Part shown: piece by piece, positions 31,533 through 42,590 of the stretch
How positions within the stretch are numbered: position 1 is the first letter of the stretch
Layout of the letters: each line of letters begins with the position of its first letter
Origin: Neoarius graeffei
Lineage: Eukaryota; Chordata; Actinopteri; Siluriformes; Ariidae
Assembly (NCBI RefSeq): GCF_027579695.1
Contig: NC_083572.1
Location: 12,062,915 to 12,126,914, forward strand
Reading direction: 5' to 3'
Length of the DNA: 64,000 bases
Translations under genes and position numbers: made by a program
Notes under the pieces: model-generated
The model's input: only the letters and a program-made list of their open reading frames with translations
What the model was told of the DNA's origin: nothing
The model's database searches: none

Positions 31533-32573
31533 TAACCATGATCATTTCCTGTGTGATTTGTGAGTCAGTTTTCTTCTGCCACATGCATTTCAGTTGAATT
31601 CCCAGTTGTGTTCTATATCTTCAGGAACATAACTGGCTACGTTAGAAGACAATATATGGCAGACATACCAGCCGATCAGAAGCGGGCATCATTACACAGC
31701 AAGCTAAATGCACAATATTCGGACTATTTGCTCATAAATAGCAGGAATGTCAAATTTTGGTTTGGTCTTTTCCCTTTTCGAACACCAAATCCAGCCAATA
31801 AAGACTTTGTTGAGTCGAATCTGGTGTTATAAATGAGGTAGAATGTGAACCTTTGCAGTACCAAGACTCTCAAGACGCAGGGGCTAGGTCGGCTTTACCA
31901 TTCTGCTTTAGCAACAACATTACCTTGTGTGTGTGTGTATGGTTTCTCCCAAGTTGGTACATCGAGTACATGCCATCTTGCGAGGTGATTTTGAATGAAG
32001 GATTGTGCAATATACTGTAGGCATATTTTTTCATCCATAATTGCAAATATTGTGCCTGTCGGAAGCGTCACAATGAGAAATTCAAGCTGTTCTTCTTCCT
32101 GATAGTGAGAAAAACATTGCAGTTTTTTGAGAACAGTTTGACACTTGTCAGCAAACATGCTGAATACAGGAAGAGAGACGCATATTTGTATCTGTTGTAG
32201 ATGACTCTTTACAGAAATATGAATCTCCATGATTTGAGGCTGCTCATTTTTTATGGTTCTCTTGGACCAAAAATTATTATATTCCACAGTAGATCTGGTC
32301 CAAAATCATAATTCAGTGATATGAGACTCTGGGAACATTCCACAGAACATTTTTATGCCTGTATTTTATAAACGCTGGTAAGAGTAATGACTCAGTGGTT
32401 AGTGGTTAAGTTTTTGTGGTTGTAAATATCAAAATCTAAGGATTTCCAGACAGCTGCTGCTGAGGCCTAAATACAGTATTGCTCTATAAAAGGACCATTT
32501 TCGATAGCTCGCAATATTTAGCAATTATTAATCACGGATATTTACTGAGCCTGAGGCGGATAATTGTTTTAGT
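31533..32573. other. Intron 1 stretch with two unrecognised open frames
   Basis: Forward, after 'tatcttcag' (31615-31623), an open stretch to 31832 includes YMADIPADQKRASLHSKL and KFWFGLFPFRTPNPANKDF. On the minus strand, 32287-31895 encodes 130 codons, including SLPVFSMFADKCQTVLKKL and LEFLIVTLPTGTIFAIMDEK. I recognise neither. They may be parts of an old mobile element. No splice or family evidence supports a host gene. Confidence 0.35.
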
Positions 32574-32586
32574 CTAAATGCACAGG

Positions 32587-32964
32587 TCTCATCTCATCTC
32601 ATTATCTGTAGCTGCTTTATCCTGTTCTACAGGGTCTCAGGCAAGCTGGAGCCTATCCCAGCTGACTACGGGCGAAAGGCGGGGTACACCCTGGACAAGT
32701 CGCCAGGTCATCACAGGGCTGACACATAGACACAGACAACCATTCACACTCACATTCACACCTACGGTCAATTTAGAGTCACCAGTTAACCTAACCTGCA
32801 TGTCTTTGGACTGTGGGGGAAACCGGAGCACCCGGAGGAAACCCACACGGACACGGGGAGAACATGCAAACTCCGCACAGAAAGGCCTTCGCCGGCCACG
32901 GGGCTCGAACCCGGACCTTCTTGCTGTGAGGCGACAGCGCTAACCATTACACCACCGTGCCGCC
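32587..32964 (-). mobile_element. tRNA-derived SINE (family S1), full length
   Basis: Full-length reverse copy with the target duplication CTAAATGCACAGG (32574-32586 and 32965-32977). Confidence 0.95.
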
Positions 32965-33137
32965 CTAAATGCACAGGTGATTTATTTAAAAAAAAATCTT
33001 ATTAAATATAATTTATTTCAAACTTCAAAAGCTGCATGCAAATGTAATAACGGTGCGGTGCAGACTTGTCACTTATTCATAAGTGTTAGGTTTTGATCTG
33101 TCCGTACTGAAGAAGATTGAATTGAAGTATGATCTAG

Positions 33138-33242
33138 GAATGGCAGCACGGTGGTGTAGTGGTTAGGCACTGTCGCCTCACAGCAAGAAGGTTCTAGGTT
33201 CGAGCCCAGCGGCTGACAGGGGCCTTTCTGTGGCTCTAAATT
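33138..33242 (+). mobile_element. tRNA-derived SINE (S1-related), left part of split copy
   Basis: tRNA-like head and a shortened body ending at 'ctctaaatt'. The 3' remainder of the same SINE resumes at 35075. The THAP/SWIM-type element at 33243-35074 separates them, with AAATT duplicated. Confidence 0.8.
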
Positions 33243-33257
33243 GCTGGGTTTCATATG

Positions 33258-33986
33258 ACATCTGTTACAACCAGCTAACCAGCGTAACACACGAATGACC
33301 AAAAAAACCCAACAGGCTCAAGTCTAGGGGGTTTATTACAAATAAAGAGTTTACAATACAAGGAAATAATAAATAAAAATAAAGACAATAACTAAATATG
33401 ATAAGGGTAAATAACGGCATCAACTGCTGGCGTGAAGATAACCCCTCTCTTGCTCCTGGTCACAGCTCCCGTTTATAGTGCACAACATGCCAGGTAGACC
33501 AATTGGAGACGTCCCACCAACAGGGAACACCTGAAAGACAATCAACAAACAAAACACAAGGAAATACGGGAGAACCTACAGCCAGGGCGGCACGGTGGTG
33601 TAGTGGTTAGCGCTGTCGCCTCACAGCAAGAAGGTCCTGGTTCAAGCCCCGGGGCCCACGAGGGCCTTTCTGTGCGGAGTTTGCATGTTCTCCCCGTGTC
33701 CGCGTGGGTTTCCTCTGGGTGCTCCGGTTTCCCCCACAGTCCAAAGACATGCAGGTTAGGTTAACTGGTGACTCTAAATTGACCGTAGGTGTGAATGTGA
33801 ATGGTTGTCTGTGTCTATGTGTCAGCCCTGTGATGACCTGGCGACTTGTCCAGGGTGTACCCCGCCTTTCGCCCGTAGTCAGCTGGGATAGGCTCCAGCT
33901 TGCCTGCAACCCTGTAGAAGGATAAAGCGGCTAGAGATAATGAGATGAGATGAGACCTACAGCCACCTAGAGGTAGAAGAGGGACA
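33258..33986. mobile_element. Possible solo LTR within copy 4
   Basis: Comparison with the left end at 26826 shows that the sequence from TGTTACAACCAG to about AGAGGGACA is inserted. Without the S1 SINE at 33585-33954 it is about 360 bp. It begins TG, ends CA and contains 'aataaataaaaataaag'. A clean target duplication was not found, so the LTR assignment is tentative. Confidence 0.4.
33585..33954 (+). mobile_element. tRNA-derived SINE (family S1), full length
   Basis: Full-length copy with the target duplication ACCTACAGCCA (33574-33584 and 33955-33965). Confidence 0.95.
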
Positions 33987-34078
33987 TAACGTCGCATCCA
34001 CTTCATTAATTATTCAAAACTTTAGCTGGTGGTCTGACAAAGCGTTTGTACGGAGAAGGTGCATTGCTCGCCTGAAAA

Positions 34079-34295
34079 ACGCCTTACGCTTGCGTTGTTT
34101 TAGGTTGTTCGAATCAATCAAACCGCGAAACTGATCAAAGTTTCTTCAGGGTTCCCCGTGAACGAATAAAAAAGGGTGAACGAACACAGGAGTTCACAAA
34201 AAGACGTGGAGAAAGGTGGCTTTTGAACGTCTCGCTGAAATCGAAGGGAGCCGAGTCGAAGCATGCTCGAGTTTGCAGCGATCACTTGGCGAAAG
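34079..34295 (+). pseudogene. THAP-domain first exon (start codon lost)
   Basis: The frame reads PYACVVLGCSNQSNRETDQS, FFRVPRERIKKGERTQEFTK, then GERWLLNVS and [11 protein letters not shown]. It has the C-x4-C ... C-x2-H ligands, the conserved P (RVPRE) and the conserved W (RWLLN) of a THAP finger. It is open throughout and ends at an AAAG|GTTTGT donor. The expected ATG is ACG at 34079, whereas the fragment at 26946 has ATG. The final 'HF' of most THAP domains is HL here. It is part of the mobile element, not a host THAP gene. Confidence 0.78.
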
Positions 34296-34429
34296 GTTTG
34301 TATCTCCCTCTCAGCTCTGTCCTTAGTGTTTTCCAAGTACTTTTCTTGCTATGTGTCGTTATTTTACGGTACTTGTTTTTGTCACGAAGCGCTAAAGTCC
34401 CCAGCTGTTTCTTTGTTTCCTCCTCATAA

Positions 34430-35006
34430 AGCCCATATGCATGAAGGTCGCGACAAAATTCTTCCCCAGCCGTACAGTTACAATGCGCCGTGATCACTTC
34501 TCCGTCTTGTTTAACTAAGATCCAGGTCTTTAAAGGGGTTTCTGATGATCTTTGTGAATGATTTAGCTGAGAGATAAGAGCCAACACAAGTGAGAATCAA
34601 GCCAACTGTTTGTTTACACTTCAGCTTGCAGCGCTTCGTTGTAAAGACGCGAACGAAACGCTTAAAAAACATACTTACGCGGGCAAAAACAATCCAGGAT
34701 TCATTCAGCAGCGACTTGATACCGAGGTCCTTTACCCAGCCACGTACAAAGAAGTTGTAAGCCTCCGTACTCTTCCACGCTTTCATCTGTTTTTGCGGTG
34801 TAGAAGGACGTCTGCAACACCAGACAGTTCGAGATGTCGGGGAACTCGACTGAAGGGTAGTTTTCGAGATCGTATGACAAATCTTTCTTTCCCAGACTGT
34901 CGGGGTCGATTCCGTTGCACATAGCGATCTTCTGAATATATCGAAAGCGAGCAGTGGCTTCTAGATCACGAGCGCACTCTGATAACTTATCGCTAGTTGT
35001 TTGCAC
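34430..35006 (-). pseudogene. SWIM/YqaJ-type protein, exons 1 and 2 (frameshifted)
   Basis: Exon 1 starts at 35006 (MQTTSDKLSECARDLEATAR), includes NGIDPDSLGKKDL and YPSVEFPDISN, shifts frame near 34790, and continues MKAWKSTEAYNFFVRGWV to a gtaagt donor near 34677. After an intron, a second piece gives [20 protein letters not shown] then NCTAGEEFC, the C-x-C start of a SWIM zinc finger with a degraded second half. This is the only copy in the window reaching the SWIM region. No nuclease domain is visible here. Confidence 0.62.
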
Positions 35007-35074
35007 GACGGCAGCCCACCAGCTATTTCATTTCTGGTAAAACCGCTAAGAAAAGTCACATGACTGAAACCCAG

Positions 35075-35245
35075 AAATTGACGTAGGTGTGGATGTGAGC
35101 GTGAATGGTTGTTTGTCTCGATGTATCAGCCCTGCGATGATTTGGCGACTTGTCCAGGGTGTACCCCACCTCTCAGCCATAGTCAGCTGGGATAGGCTCC
35201 AGCTTGCCCGCGACCCTGCACAGGATGAGCGGTTACGGATAGATG
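35075..35245 (+). mobile_element. tRNA-derived SINE (S1-related), right part of split copy
   Basis: Starts 'aaattgacgtaggtgtggat' and ends with 'gatgagcggttacggataga'. It completes the SINE interrupted at 33242. Confidence 0.8.
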
Positions 35246-36325
35246 TTATTTGTAGCTTCTATGCTGAATTTGCAACCAATCTCGCATGAAAGAACAAAGC
35301 TGTTTCACTTTAGCGATTTCTGGATTTCGTCGTTGTTTGTTTGTTTTTTTTTCTGCTGTTTTCTTCTAGTCTGGTTTTGCATGAGCTTGAATTTGATAGG
35401 GGGTCCATCAAGTCTACCTAAACCCCAATCAAAATGGGCAATCTGTTTACCGTGAGCTTCTGGTGTTGATTTATCTCAGACTGATGCTTTGTTCTGGGCA
35501 GTTCCAGTTGCTCCAAAGTCTCTGGACAGCTCTCAGATCTCACCATCTGTCAATGCATGCAACCTTGAGGTAACCATGGGCAACCAAACTGTCCTCCTTG
35601 CCTTCTCGCACCCCGCTGTGCTCCATGCCTCTCGAGCTGCTCAGTTGGACCCACTATCTCTCTGGGTACAAGGAAGACATGCATCAAAGCTCTTATCTGT
35701 CCTGGCACCTTGGTGGTTGAGCAAACTTCCCCTGGCTGTCCAAACAGCTGAGTCACTGCTGTCTGTCTTCAAACGACGACAAAAGTCATGCCTCTTCGCC
35801 AAGCACTTAAATTAGCGCTTTATTTTTTTGAAGACGTCCTTATCGTGTGTTTTTTCTCTCGATAGCGACGAACGGAATGATTAATATTAGCCTTGTAAAC
35901 TGTGGGTGGTAAAAGAGAGCAACTGGACTTGTTTGTATTTATCCTGAAGTCACGACAGCAGTGTCTCAAAAGCAACGTGAACAACTCCTGAAATGCTAGG
36001 GCTAGAAAAGCGTGTAGGAATGGCAGTGTAGTGTTTTGACGTTTCTTTTGTTTTTTACATACTTTAAGTCGTGAAAGACGAGGCTTACCAAAAGGAGCTC
36101 GTTCACGTTGCTTTCGAGACACTGCTGTCAATCAGCGTGCCATGTGACACGCCCGCAACGCTCATTTAGGATAAATACCTGATGCTCCCTACCAGTCAGA
36201 CAGAACTGAAGAAGCCTTTCGGATGAGAGGTGAAACGTCCTCAAGAATCTTCAAACAAGTCCAGTTGCTCTCTTTTACCACCCACAGTTTACCATGACCT
36301 GGATGACTGAGAATCTTCACAGACA
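35246..36325. repeat. Repeat-derived stretch with LINE/Penelope-like 3' end
   Basis: The segment at about 36205-36325 ('gatgagaggtgaaacgtcct', 'aagtccagttgctctcttt', 'tgacctggatgactgagaat') is the 3' end of a common fish retroelement as I remember it. Its exact class is uncertain. Near 35940-36150, the block 'acgttgctttcgagacactg' and relatives recur at about 39150. The 108-codon frame at 35489-35815 is not recognised. Confidence 0.4.
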
Positions 36326-36979
36326 TATGTGACCCCTCACCGAATCCAGGGACACATGTCGGCCGAAACGAATCCGAGATAATCGCAAAAGAAGCTTTTT
36401 TTTTTTCGAAATTTGTGATTTTTGTTTTTTTCCATCATGTGCAAGTTGAGATCTTGAAAAATGCAATCAGTATTTCAGATAGATTGTTTTGTTGGAAAAG
36501 CATACATTTTTTGTTGCAAATTGTCTCGTTTTTGTCAGGACTGTAGCCTGCTGGGGGGTGTGGGTAAATTACCATATGGGCCATTCACATGATGATTTAA
36601 GTCTTTTTTTTTTTTTTCCGCGAATCAGCTGTATGATCCGAGCTGAGCGCATGGCTACTTAACTGCATACAGGCGTGTGATTTCACTATGGAATGAGTTA
36701 CTAAACAGAGCACAGAGGAGCTGAAACACCGCGAAGCAAACAGACACACGGTATTTACATCGGAGATCACCATTTCTAGCAAAAAAACCCGCAACCTCGT
36801 TTTCCAGATTGAATGGAATACTTGAATGATCGGATGATACACGGACCGTTCTAGGATTACATTCCATCGGAGGCATTGGTGTGTGCAAGGCGACGTTTCT
36901 CTTTCTGATGGGGTAAGTTTATTAATCTAAGGCTGTGTGGGTATTTTTGCATGTAACGGAGAGTGTTGTGGTTTGGTTA

Positions 36980-37293
36980 AGCCTAGGTCACAACCGGACA
37001 TACGATTTTTTGGCCGTGTGATTTTTGGCGTTTCCCAAATCGCTGCGTTTTTTTTTTGTTCACGGAGAAAGACGCGCGTTGGCTGTAAGTTTGTCTTGCA
37101 ACCTGAAAAAAACGTAAGGGCCCGTAGAGTTTGTTTGACATGACAAAGAACCTCTGCGGCCGGTCTGCGGCTCGAAAATCAGCACATCACACGTGCGCTC
37201 TCGTGCTTTTCATGCGCGCTCTCCGTGTGTTTCTTGCGTTTTTTGCATGTAGACCGGCTGTAGGAGCACATACGGCCGGTTGTGACCAAGGCA
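36980..37293. mobile_element. Harbinger-like MITE (GGTCACAACCGG ends), copy 1
   Basis: Inverted ends GCCTAGGTCACAACCGG and CCGGTTGTGACCAAGGC are flanked by TTA (36977-36979 and 37294-37296). Copy 2 is at 50470-51164. It is CpG-rich with 'cgtagaccggc' subterminal repeats and has no coding sequence. Confidence 0.8.
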
Positions 37294-37572
37294 TTACATG
37301 AAACTAGCGTTGTGTTAGTTGTGTCATCATCGTGCTATCTTTCTTTCTTACGGTGTGAGTAATTTTTCAACCACAAAACGTTAAAGTATACTTTAGGACT
37401 TATTTTTGTACTTCATAATTGTGTTGGGCATACTTTGCATGGCAGGAAAATTGACGTGGTGATCTTTGTTTACATGAAAGTAGTATCGTGCTAGCTCGTA
37501 GGGGGTAGGGCTTTCCTTAATGTCATGCAAATGAGCACCATTATGTACCCGCCCTACACCCAGAGTCGCTGA

Positions 37573-37914
37573 GGCCCTGTCCACACGGCAACGGATTCAG
37601 GTGACTCCGATACAATTGCTTATCGTTTAGGCCTGGCGTCCACACGGCACCGGCGTTTTGGGTGCCCAAAACGCAATCTTTTTGAGAACGGGTTCCAGAG
37701 TGGAAAGATCTGGCAACGTTGCCGTTGTGAAGTCGTCTGGATGAGTAGAACGGATTTGTTTACGATGACGTCACAACCACATGACTGTGAGTGCTTCACG
37801 ACGGGTAGAAGTGTAACGAACTCGATGCGAGTTGTCAACAAATCCTATAACTTGGTTCATGAAACGCGCTTACAAAATATTTTCACTGTGAATATTTATT
37901 GTGTAATGGTGCAA

Positions 37915-37945
<31 letters not shown>

Positions 37946-38569
37946 CTCTGCCCTTAGGGCAGAGTCAATCCCGCCAGCAAAAATAGGGAAAAAAAGGAAC
38001 GATCTCACCTCTTCAGATGTTGGTTTTAGTCCTACAATACATTCCTCAAAAAGGGCGTAGAAGAGCAAATTAATCCATCAACGTGTAGCATTCAGTTTAT
38101 TCCGGACCATTAAAGACGCCGCCTTCCGCGTAGAATCATACGTCATCCTCGCCGCCATATTGGATAGGTCAAAGCGGAGAATAAAGATTAGCTGCGTTTA
38201 ACTGTACCAACAGGTTTGCCGTCCAAACGAGATCACATGGGATTACCTTTCACAGGTGAGACTGGAAAAATACTTTTCATTGTATTTGGTCATTATAATG
38301 TAATTTTACGAACAGATTTTTCTGACTTTGTGGCTAATATGAAGTCTCGCGCATAATAGTTTATGCGCATGCGTCCTTACTTCTTCTATTGTTCTGGTGT
38401 CTCCGAAGGGACCGTCTTACAGCGCCCCTAGAGGTGTGGCATGTGTATTGCATCGTTTTCAGCAAGCGTTGCATTGCCATGTGGACCTGATATTTTACTG
38501 ATCGTTGCCCATTTGGACACGATATATTTTTAAATAACATCTCGTTGCCGTTGTCGTGTGGATGTAGCC
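37573..38569. mobile_element. Harbinger-like MITE (GTCCACACGGCAACGG ends)
   Basis: Ends GGCCCTGTCCACACGGCAAC and, inverted, GTCGTGTGGATGTAGCC are flanked by TGA (37570-37572 and 38570-38572). A (GA)n microsatellite lies at 37917-37944. A CGCCGCCATATTGG YY1-like site lies near 38151. No transposase. Confidence 0.7.
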
Positions 38570-38777
38570 TGAGATGGAAAACTTTGAGGGCGATTTTCTC
38601 CCTTTTCTGTTTTAAGAGGTATGCACTTTCAAAAGGCCACACATTCTTCAAATATTGTCAGATCTCCACATGGAAGGCATCATTGGAAAGCTTAGAAACT
38701 GTACTTTCTGAATCTGTCAATAACTCAAAATGCTCCCGGGCCGACATGTGTCCCTGGATTCTGTGATCTGCCACATA

Positions 38778-39783
38778 TTAGCCTCGTACAGTACAGTATT
38801 ATAAACTGACTGAAAAATCTGATCTTGCCAAGCCTCACTCGCAAGACTAAATAGTTCGTAAGCCAGTAAACATTGTATAATAGTTAAATGAGACAAGGCT
38901 AAAGTTAAACATAAATTATTTTATTCAACCAGACATCCACTGCTTTTGCACATCGTTGATGTTCTGTTGATGAGGGTAGTCGGGAACTGAACACAAACCT
39001 CACGTTATGTTCTGTTATGATGTCGTTTTGCTCCTTTCGGTAAGCCTCGTCCTTCACGACTTACAGTACATAAAAAAAAACAAAAGAAATGTCAAAACAC
39101 TACACTGCCATTCCTACACGCTTTTCCAGCCCGAGCATTTCAGGAGTTGTTCACGTTGCTTTCGAGACACTGCTGTCAATCAGCATGCCATGCGACACGC
39201 CCGCAACGCTCAGGCAGAAACAGGGCTTTTATGTCTAATTAAATTGTATTTGGAGGGTATATACTTTTGTCAAATGCTTGTTAAGAGACATGTCAGTATC
39301 ACGGAGATGATTTTAACATTTGGAAGCCTATTCCCAGGAGACATGGCTTCTAATACACACGCATAGACGTTGCACAAACAGTCTGCCTCTCATCCCCATC
39401 ATTACAAGGCCTGTGTGTCGCCACGGCAACATGGTGACACAGCCACGGGCGTAATGCTGCTGACGCACACGCTATCCCATAATTCTCCTGTGCCGCAATG
39501 GGATCATCACCCGGAGACATACTTATCATGCAGGGGTGGTACGGACTGGAAAATCAGAAATGGTCGACAAGGGAACTGACAGAGAGAGAAGAGAAGAGGA
39601 TAAAAACGCAGACAAAACTCAAGATGGTCGTTTCACAGCTAGGACGCGCTGCAACAAATTTTGCAGCGACAGCAGATGTGTTTTGGTCTCAGCACACATG
39701 TTTATGACAAATCCAGTGTAAATTGTAGAATAGCAAACAAAATTTCCAGAGACACAAGACACATGATACGAATTTCCTTTCCA
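38778..39783. other. Intron 1 sequence, nothing firmly recognised
   Basis: The block at about 39045-39215 repeats sequence from 35980-36150 (partly inverted). The rest has short open frames without domains. Confidence 0.35.
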
Positions 39784-39970
39784 TTACGAGTCAGGCTTGT
39801 CGGTACTCGAGTCCAGGACTCTGACTCAAGTCCAACTCATCCCCTAATTTTAAGGACTCGTGACTCGACTTGGACTTGAGCACAGATGGCTTGGACTCTT
39901 AAATTTGAGTCCTCGTCTCCAATTTTTTCTTTATTTTTTTGTAACATGCCATAATAATTATGGCATAAGA
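39784..39970 (+). repeat. 'gagtcc' degenerate repeat (BED-hAT-associated)
   Basis: Repeated 'actcgagtcc/ggactcgtgac' motifs followed by 'gtaacatgccataataatta' match, inverted, the stretch at 3645-3785. Similar motifs border the BED-hAT copies near 450 and 45950. Confidence 0.5.
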
Positions 39971-40117
39971 CATTTATATCTACATTATTTTTTTATCCTC
40001 ATTTCGTGAAAGAGTGTCACACCTGCGTGCTTTGGCGCGTGCATCAGACGGCGCATGCGCCGTAAACGACTTGCACCTGCAAACGATTAAGGCGCAATCA
40101 GCGCGCCTATAAGCACA

Positions 40118-40647
40118 CTAAAGGCCAATTTATGCTGACAACCCAGTCCTCGCAGATAGTGTCGCAGACAGTGTCTGCGTAGCCCCCCCACCTTCGCAGA
40201 CGCTCTGCGCGCACCTCCCAAAAATTGTGACCACCGCAGAAGCCTCGCAGACAGCGTCGCAGATGAGGGCTCTGATTGGTCCACTCTATATCCGCTGTAC
40301 ACGCACTTCCGCTTCCCTACTCTCCCGGTTTGGTTTGTTTTCATGACCGGCATTTTTAAAAACACGAGCGAAGATGGAGCAGCACGAAGAGCGGTTGATC
40401 GAGGAAGTGAGGAAGTACGGACATCTATACGACTCCAGTTCTAGTCATTATAAGTAACCGGAGAATAAACACTCCACTAACCACACCCACCAACTACTCC
40501 TAGCGATTTCACGACTTCGCGCCCCCTTGCGTTGTGGCGGTGAATAACATCGCGCACGCCTATTACTCCCCGCTCAACGATAAATTACAACTGTCTGCGA
40601 AAAGCTATCTGTGAAAGCCTTGTCGCAAGAGCATGCAGAGGCCTTTA
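40118..40647. mobile_element. Probable MITE with TAAAGGCC ends
   Basis: TAAAGGCCAA near 40117 is mirrored by GGCCTTTA ending at 40647. Subterminal 'cgcagacagtgtctgcg'-type short palindromes occur near the left end and again near 40590 ('tgtctgcgaaaag'). The Harbinger copy starts immediately after. Boundaries are uncertain. Confidence 0.4.
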
Positions 40648-41029
40648 GGCGCCGTTTAGACATACCCGGGTATTTTTAAAAACGCAGACCTTTGCCTTCG
40701 TTTGTGCCTTTCGTTTATACACAAACGGAGTTTTTTCCTCTGAAAACGATTCTTTCTAAAAACCCCGGCAAAAGTGGAGATTTTTTGAAAACTCCGTTTT
40801 GCGTTTGTGTGTAAAGAGACCAAAACGGAGTTTTAGGCAATCTTCGCGCCACAAAAGAGCGACCATTGTACATATGACAAGCGTGGGAACACTCAGAGTC
40901 AGGGGCGCCGCCAGAAATTTTGGGCCCGATGAAAGATTAGAATTTTGGGCCCCCCAACTTTGCCCACCCTCGTCACAATTGCACTATTGTCATTATTTGA
41001 CTTTTGATAGCCCATGGACCTTGAGTTTG

Positions 41030-41402
41030 TCTCATCTCATTATCTCTAGCCGCTTTATCCTTCTACAGGGTCGCAGGCAAGCTGGAGCCTATCCCAGCTG
41101 ACTACGGGCGAAAGGCGGGGTACACCCTGGACAAGTCGCCAGGTCATCACAGGGCTGACACATAGACACAGACAACCATTCACACTCACATTCACACCTA
41201 CAGTCAATTTAGAGTCACCAGTTAACCTAACCTGCATGTCTTTGGACTGTGGGGGAAACCGGAGCACCCGGAGGAAACCCACGCGGACACGGGGAGAACA
41301 TGCAAACTCCGTACAGAAAGGCCCTCGCCGGCCCCGGGGCTCGAACCCAGGACCTTCTTGCTGTGAGGCGACAGCGCTAACCACTACACCACCGTGCCGC
41401 CC
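41030..41402 (-). mobile_element. tRNA-derived SINE (family S1), full length
   Basis: Full-length reverse copy with the target duplication ACCTTGAGTTTG (41018-41029 and 41403-41414). Confidence 0.95.
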
Positions 41403-41479
41403 ACCTTGAGTTTGTGACTTTGTTATTACATTTTATGTATTAACCTACCAGGGACTAGATGAAAACTGGTCAGTCACTA

Positions 41480-42374
41480 ATTCTGGTGCGTTTACAATCT
41501 TGTTAGGTTCAACCCAGTTAGAAGGTCAATCGGTCAACTTATTTCTCGGGACCCCCGCCCTCGTACCACCTGCAGAATTCTGGGACGGAACACCGCAAAA
41601 AAACAGAGAACCAGAGATCGGTTTAACTACTGTTTATTCACAGTATTCTCGCCAAAGATGAAAGATTACAAACACCTTTTATAACAAATCATAATCTCTC
41701 CAAACGGCTATTGTGTCTGTCAAATGTGTGTGTGTGTGTCTATGGGAGGGTGTGAGTGAGTGACATCATTTTGATATCTGTGTCTATGTGCTAGGTCAGC
41801 AAATCACATCTTAATTCCATATGTACGTGTGTGTGTGAATGAAACCTTCAATCATAAGCAAAATAATATTTCAGCAATTTCATTTACGCACGTCAAAGCG
41901 CGCGAGATGTTTTTACGACAATGTTTTAAACAAAGACTATGTTTGGTCTAACAAAGAAGTGTTGTTCTCCGAAGGTCAGGCTACACAGGAACAGTTTAAA
42001 ATCACTGCCATAGTATATGCAATAGTCCAAAATAATAAAGGATCTTAAAAAGCTCTAAAATATAAAGTCTGTTCAGCAATAAGGCTACCATTACATCCAA
42101 CATTAAAGTGTGTGTGGGTCGATCTGACATCAAAACAGACCTTGGCGTCGTTCAGACACATCTCTGATCAAAAATACACATTTCATAAACAAAATGTTCC
42201 CAAACAATGTCCAGCCGAGACAGAAGGTCATTTTTAACTGAACCTTAAGTTAATCCTTAATTTTGTCACCATTTTAATAAATTACTGCCTTCTTGGTCAA
42301 GAATAATACTTATATAAACCTAACAATCACAAATGAAAATTCAAGATTTTGCCACATGCCTTCTTGTGCTAGGA
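41480..42374 (-). repeat. LTR-like block related to 10803-11513
   Basis: The reverse complement shares 'gatttgctgacctag', 'attttgcttatg' and 'gtagcctgaccttc'-like stretches with 10.8-11.5 kb. It is probably another copy of the same LTR. Ends and target duplication are undefined. Confidence 0.4.
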
Positions 42375-42547
42375 CAGGGGTTCTCAACCTTTTGCAACCT
42401 GGGCCCCACCAAAGCTGGTTCATTGCAGTTGGGGGCCCCTCTTCTCGCCCCCCCCCCCCCCCCCCCCCCCAAACACACTCACCCGCAGTGACGCCACCCG
42501 ACCTACAGCACCTTATATCGACAGATAGATAGATAGCTCTGGGCTAG

Positions 42548-42590
<43 letters not shown>

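Larger units (their letters stand above)
33243..35074. mobile_element. THAP/SWIM two-gene element, copy 4
   Basis: Ends GCTGGGTTTCA and, inverted, TGAAACCCAG split a SINE and are flanked by AAATT on both sides (33238-33242 and 35075-35079), giving a 4-5 bp target duplication. A THAP exon reads inward from the left (34079-34295), and SWIM/YqaJ-type exons read inward from the right (35006 down to about 34430). The two genes converge and their remnants nearly meet, so the middle is deleted. A later insertion at about 33258-33986 lies near the left end. Confidence 0.78.
36326..38777. mobile_element. Large MITE-like element with two nested MITEs
   Basis: Inverted ends share GAATCCAGGGACACATGTCG (about 36343-36362, mirrored at about 38735-38760) and a TATGTG/CACATA terminus. 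Two insertions, 36980-37293 and 37573-38569, lie inside. The remaining internal sequence has no recognisable gene. The target duplication was not resolved. Confidence 0.6.

Noticed and set aside
35489-35815. A 108-codon frame as a gene
   Set aside because: No recognisable domain, and its antisense is open for much of the length. It lies in repeat-derived sequence.
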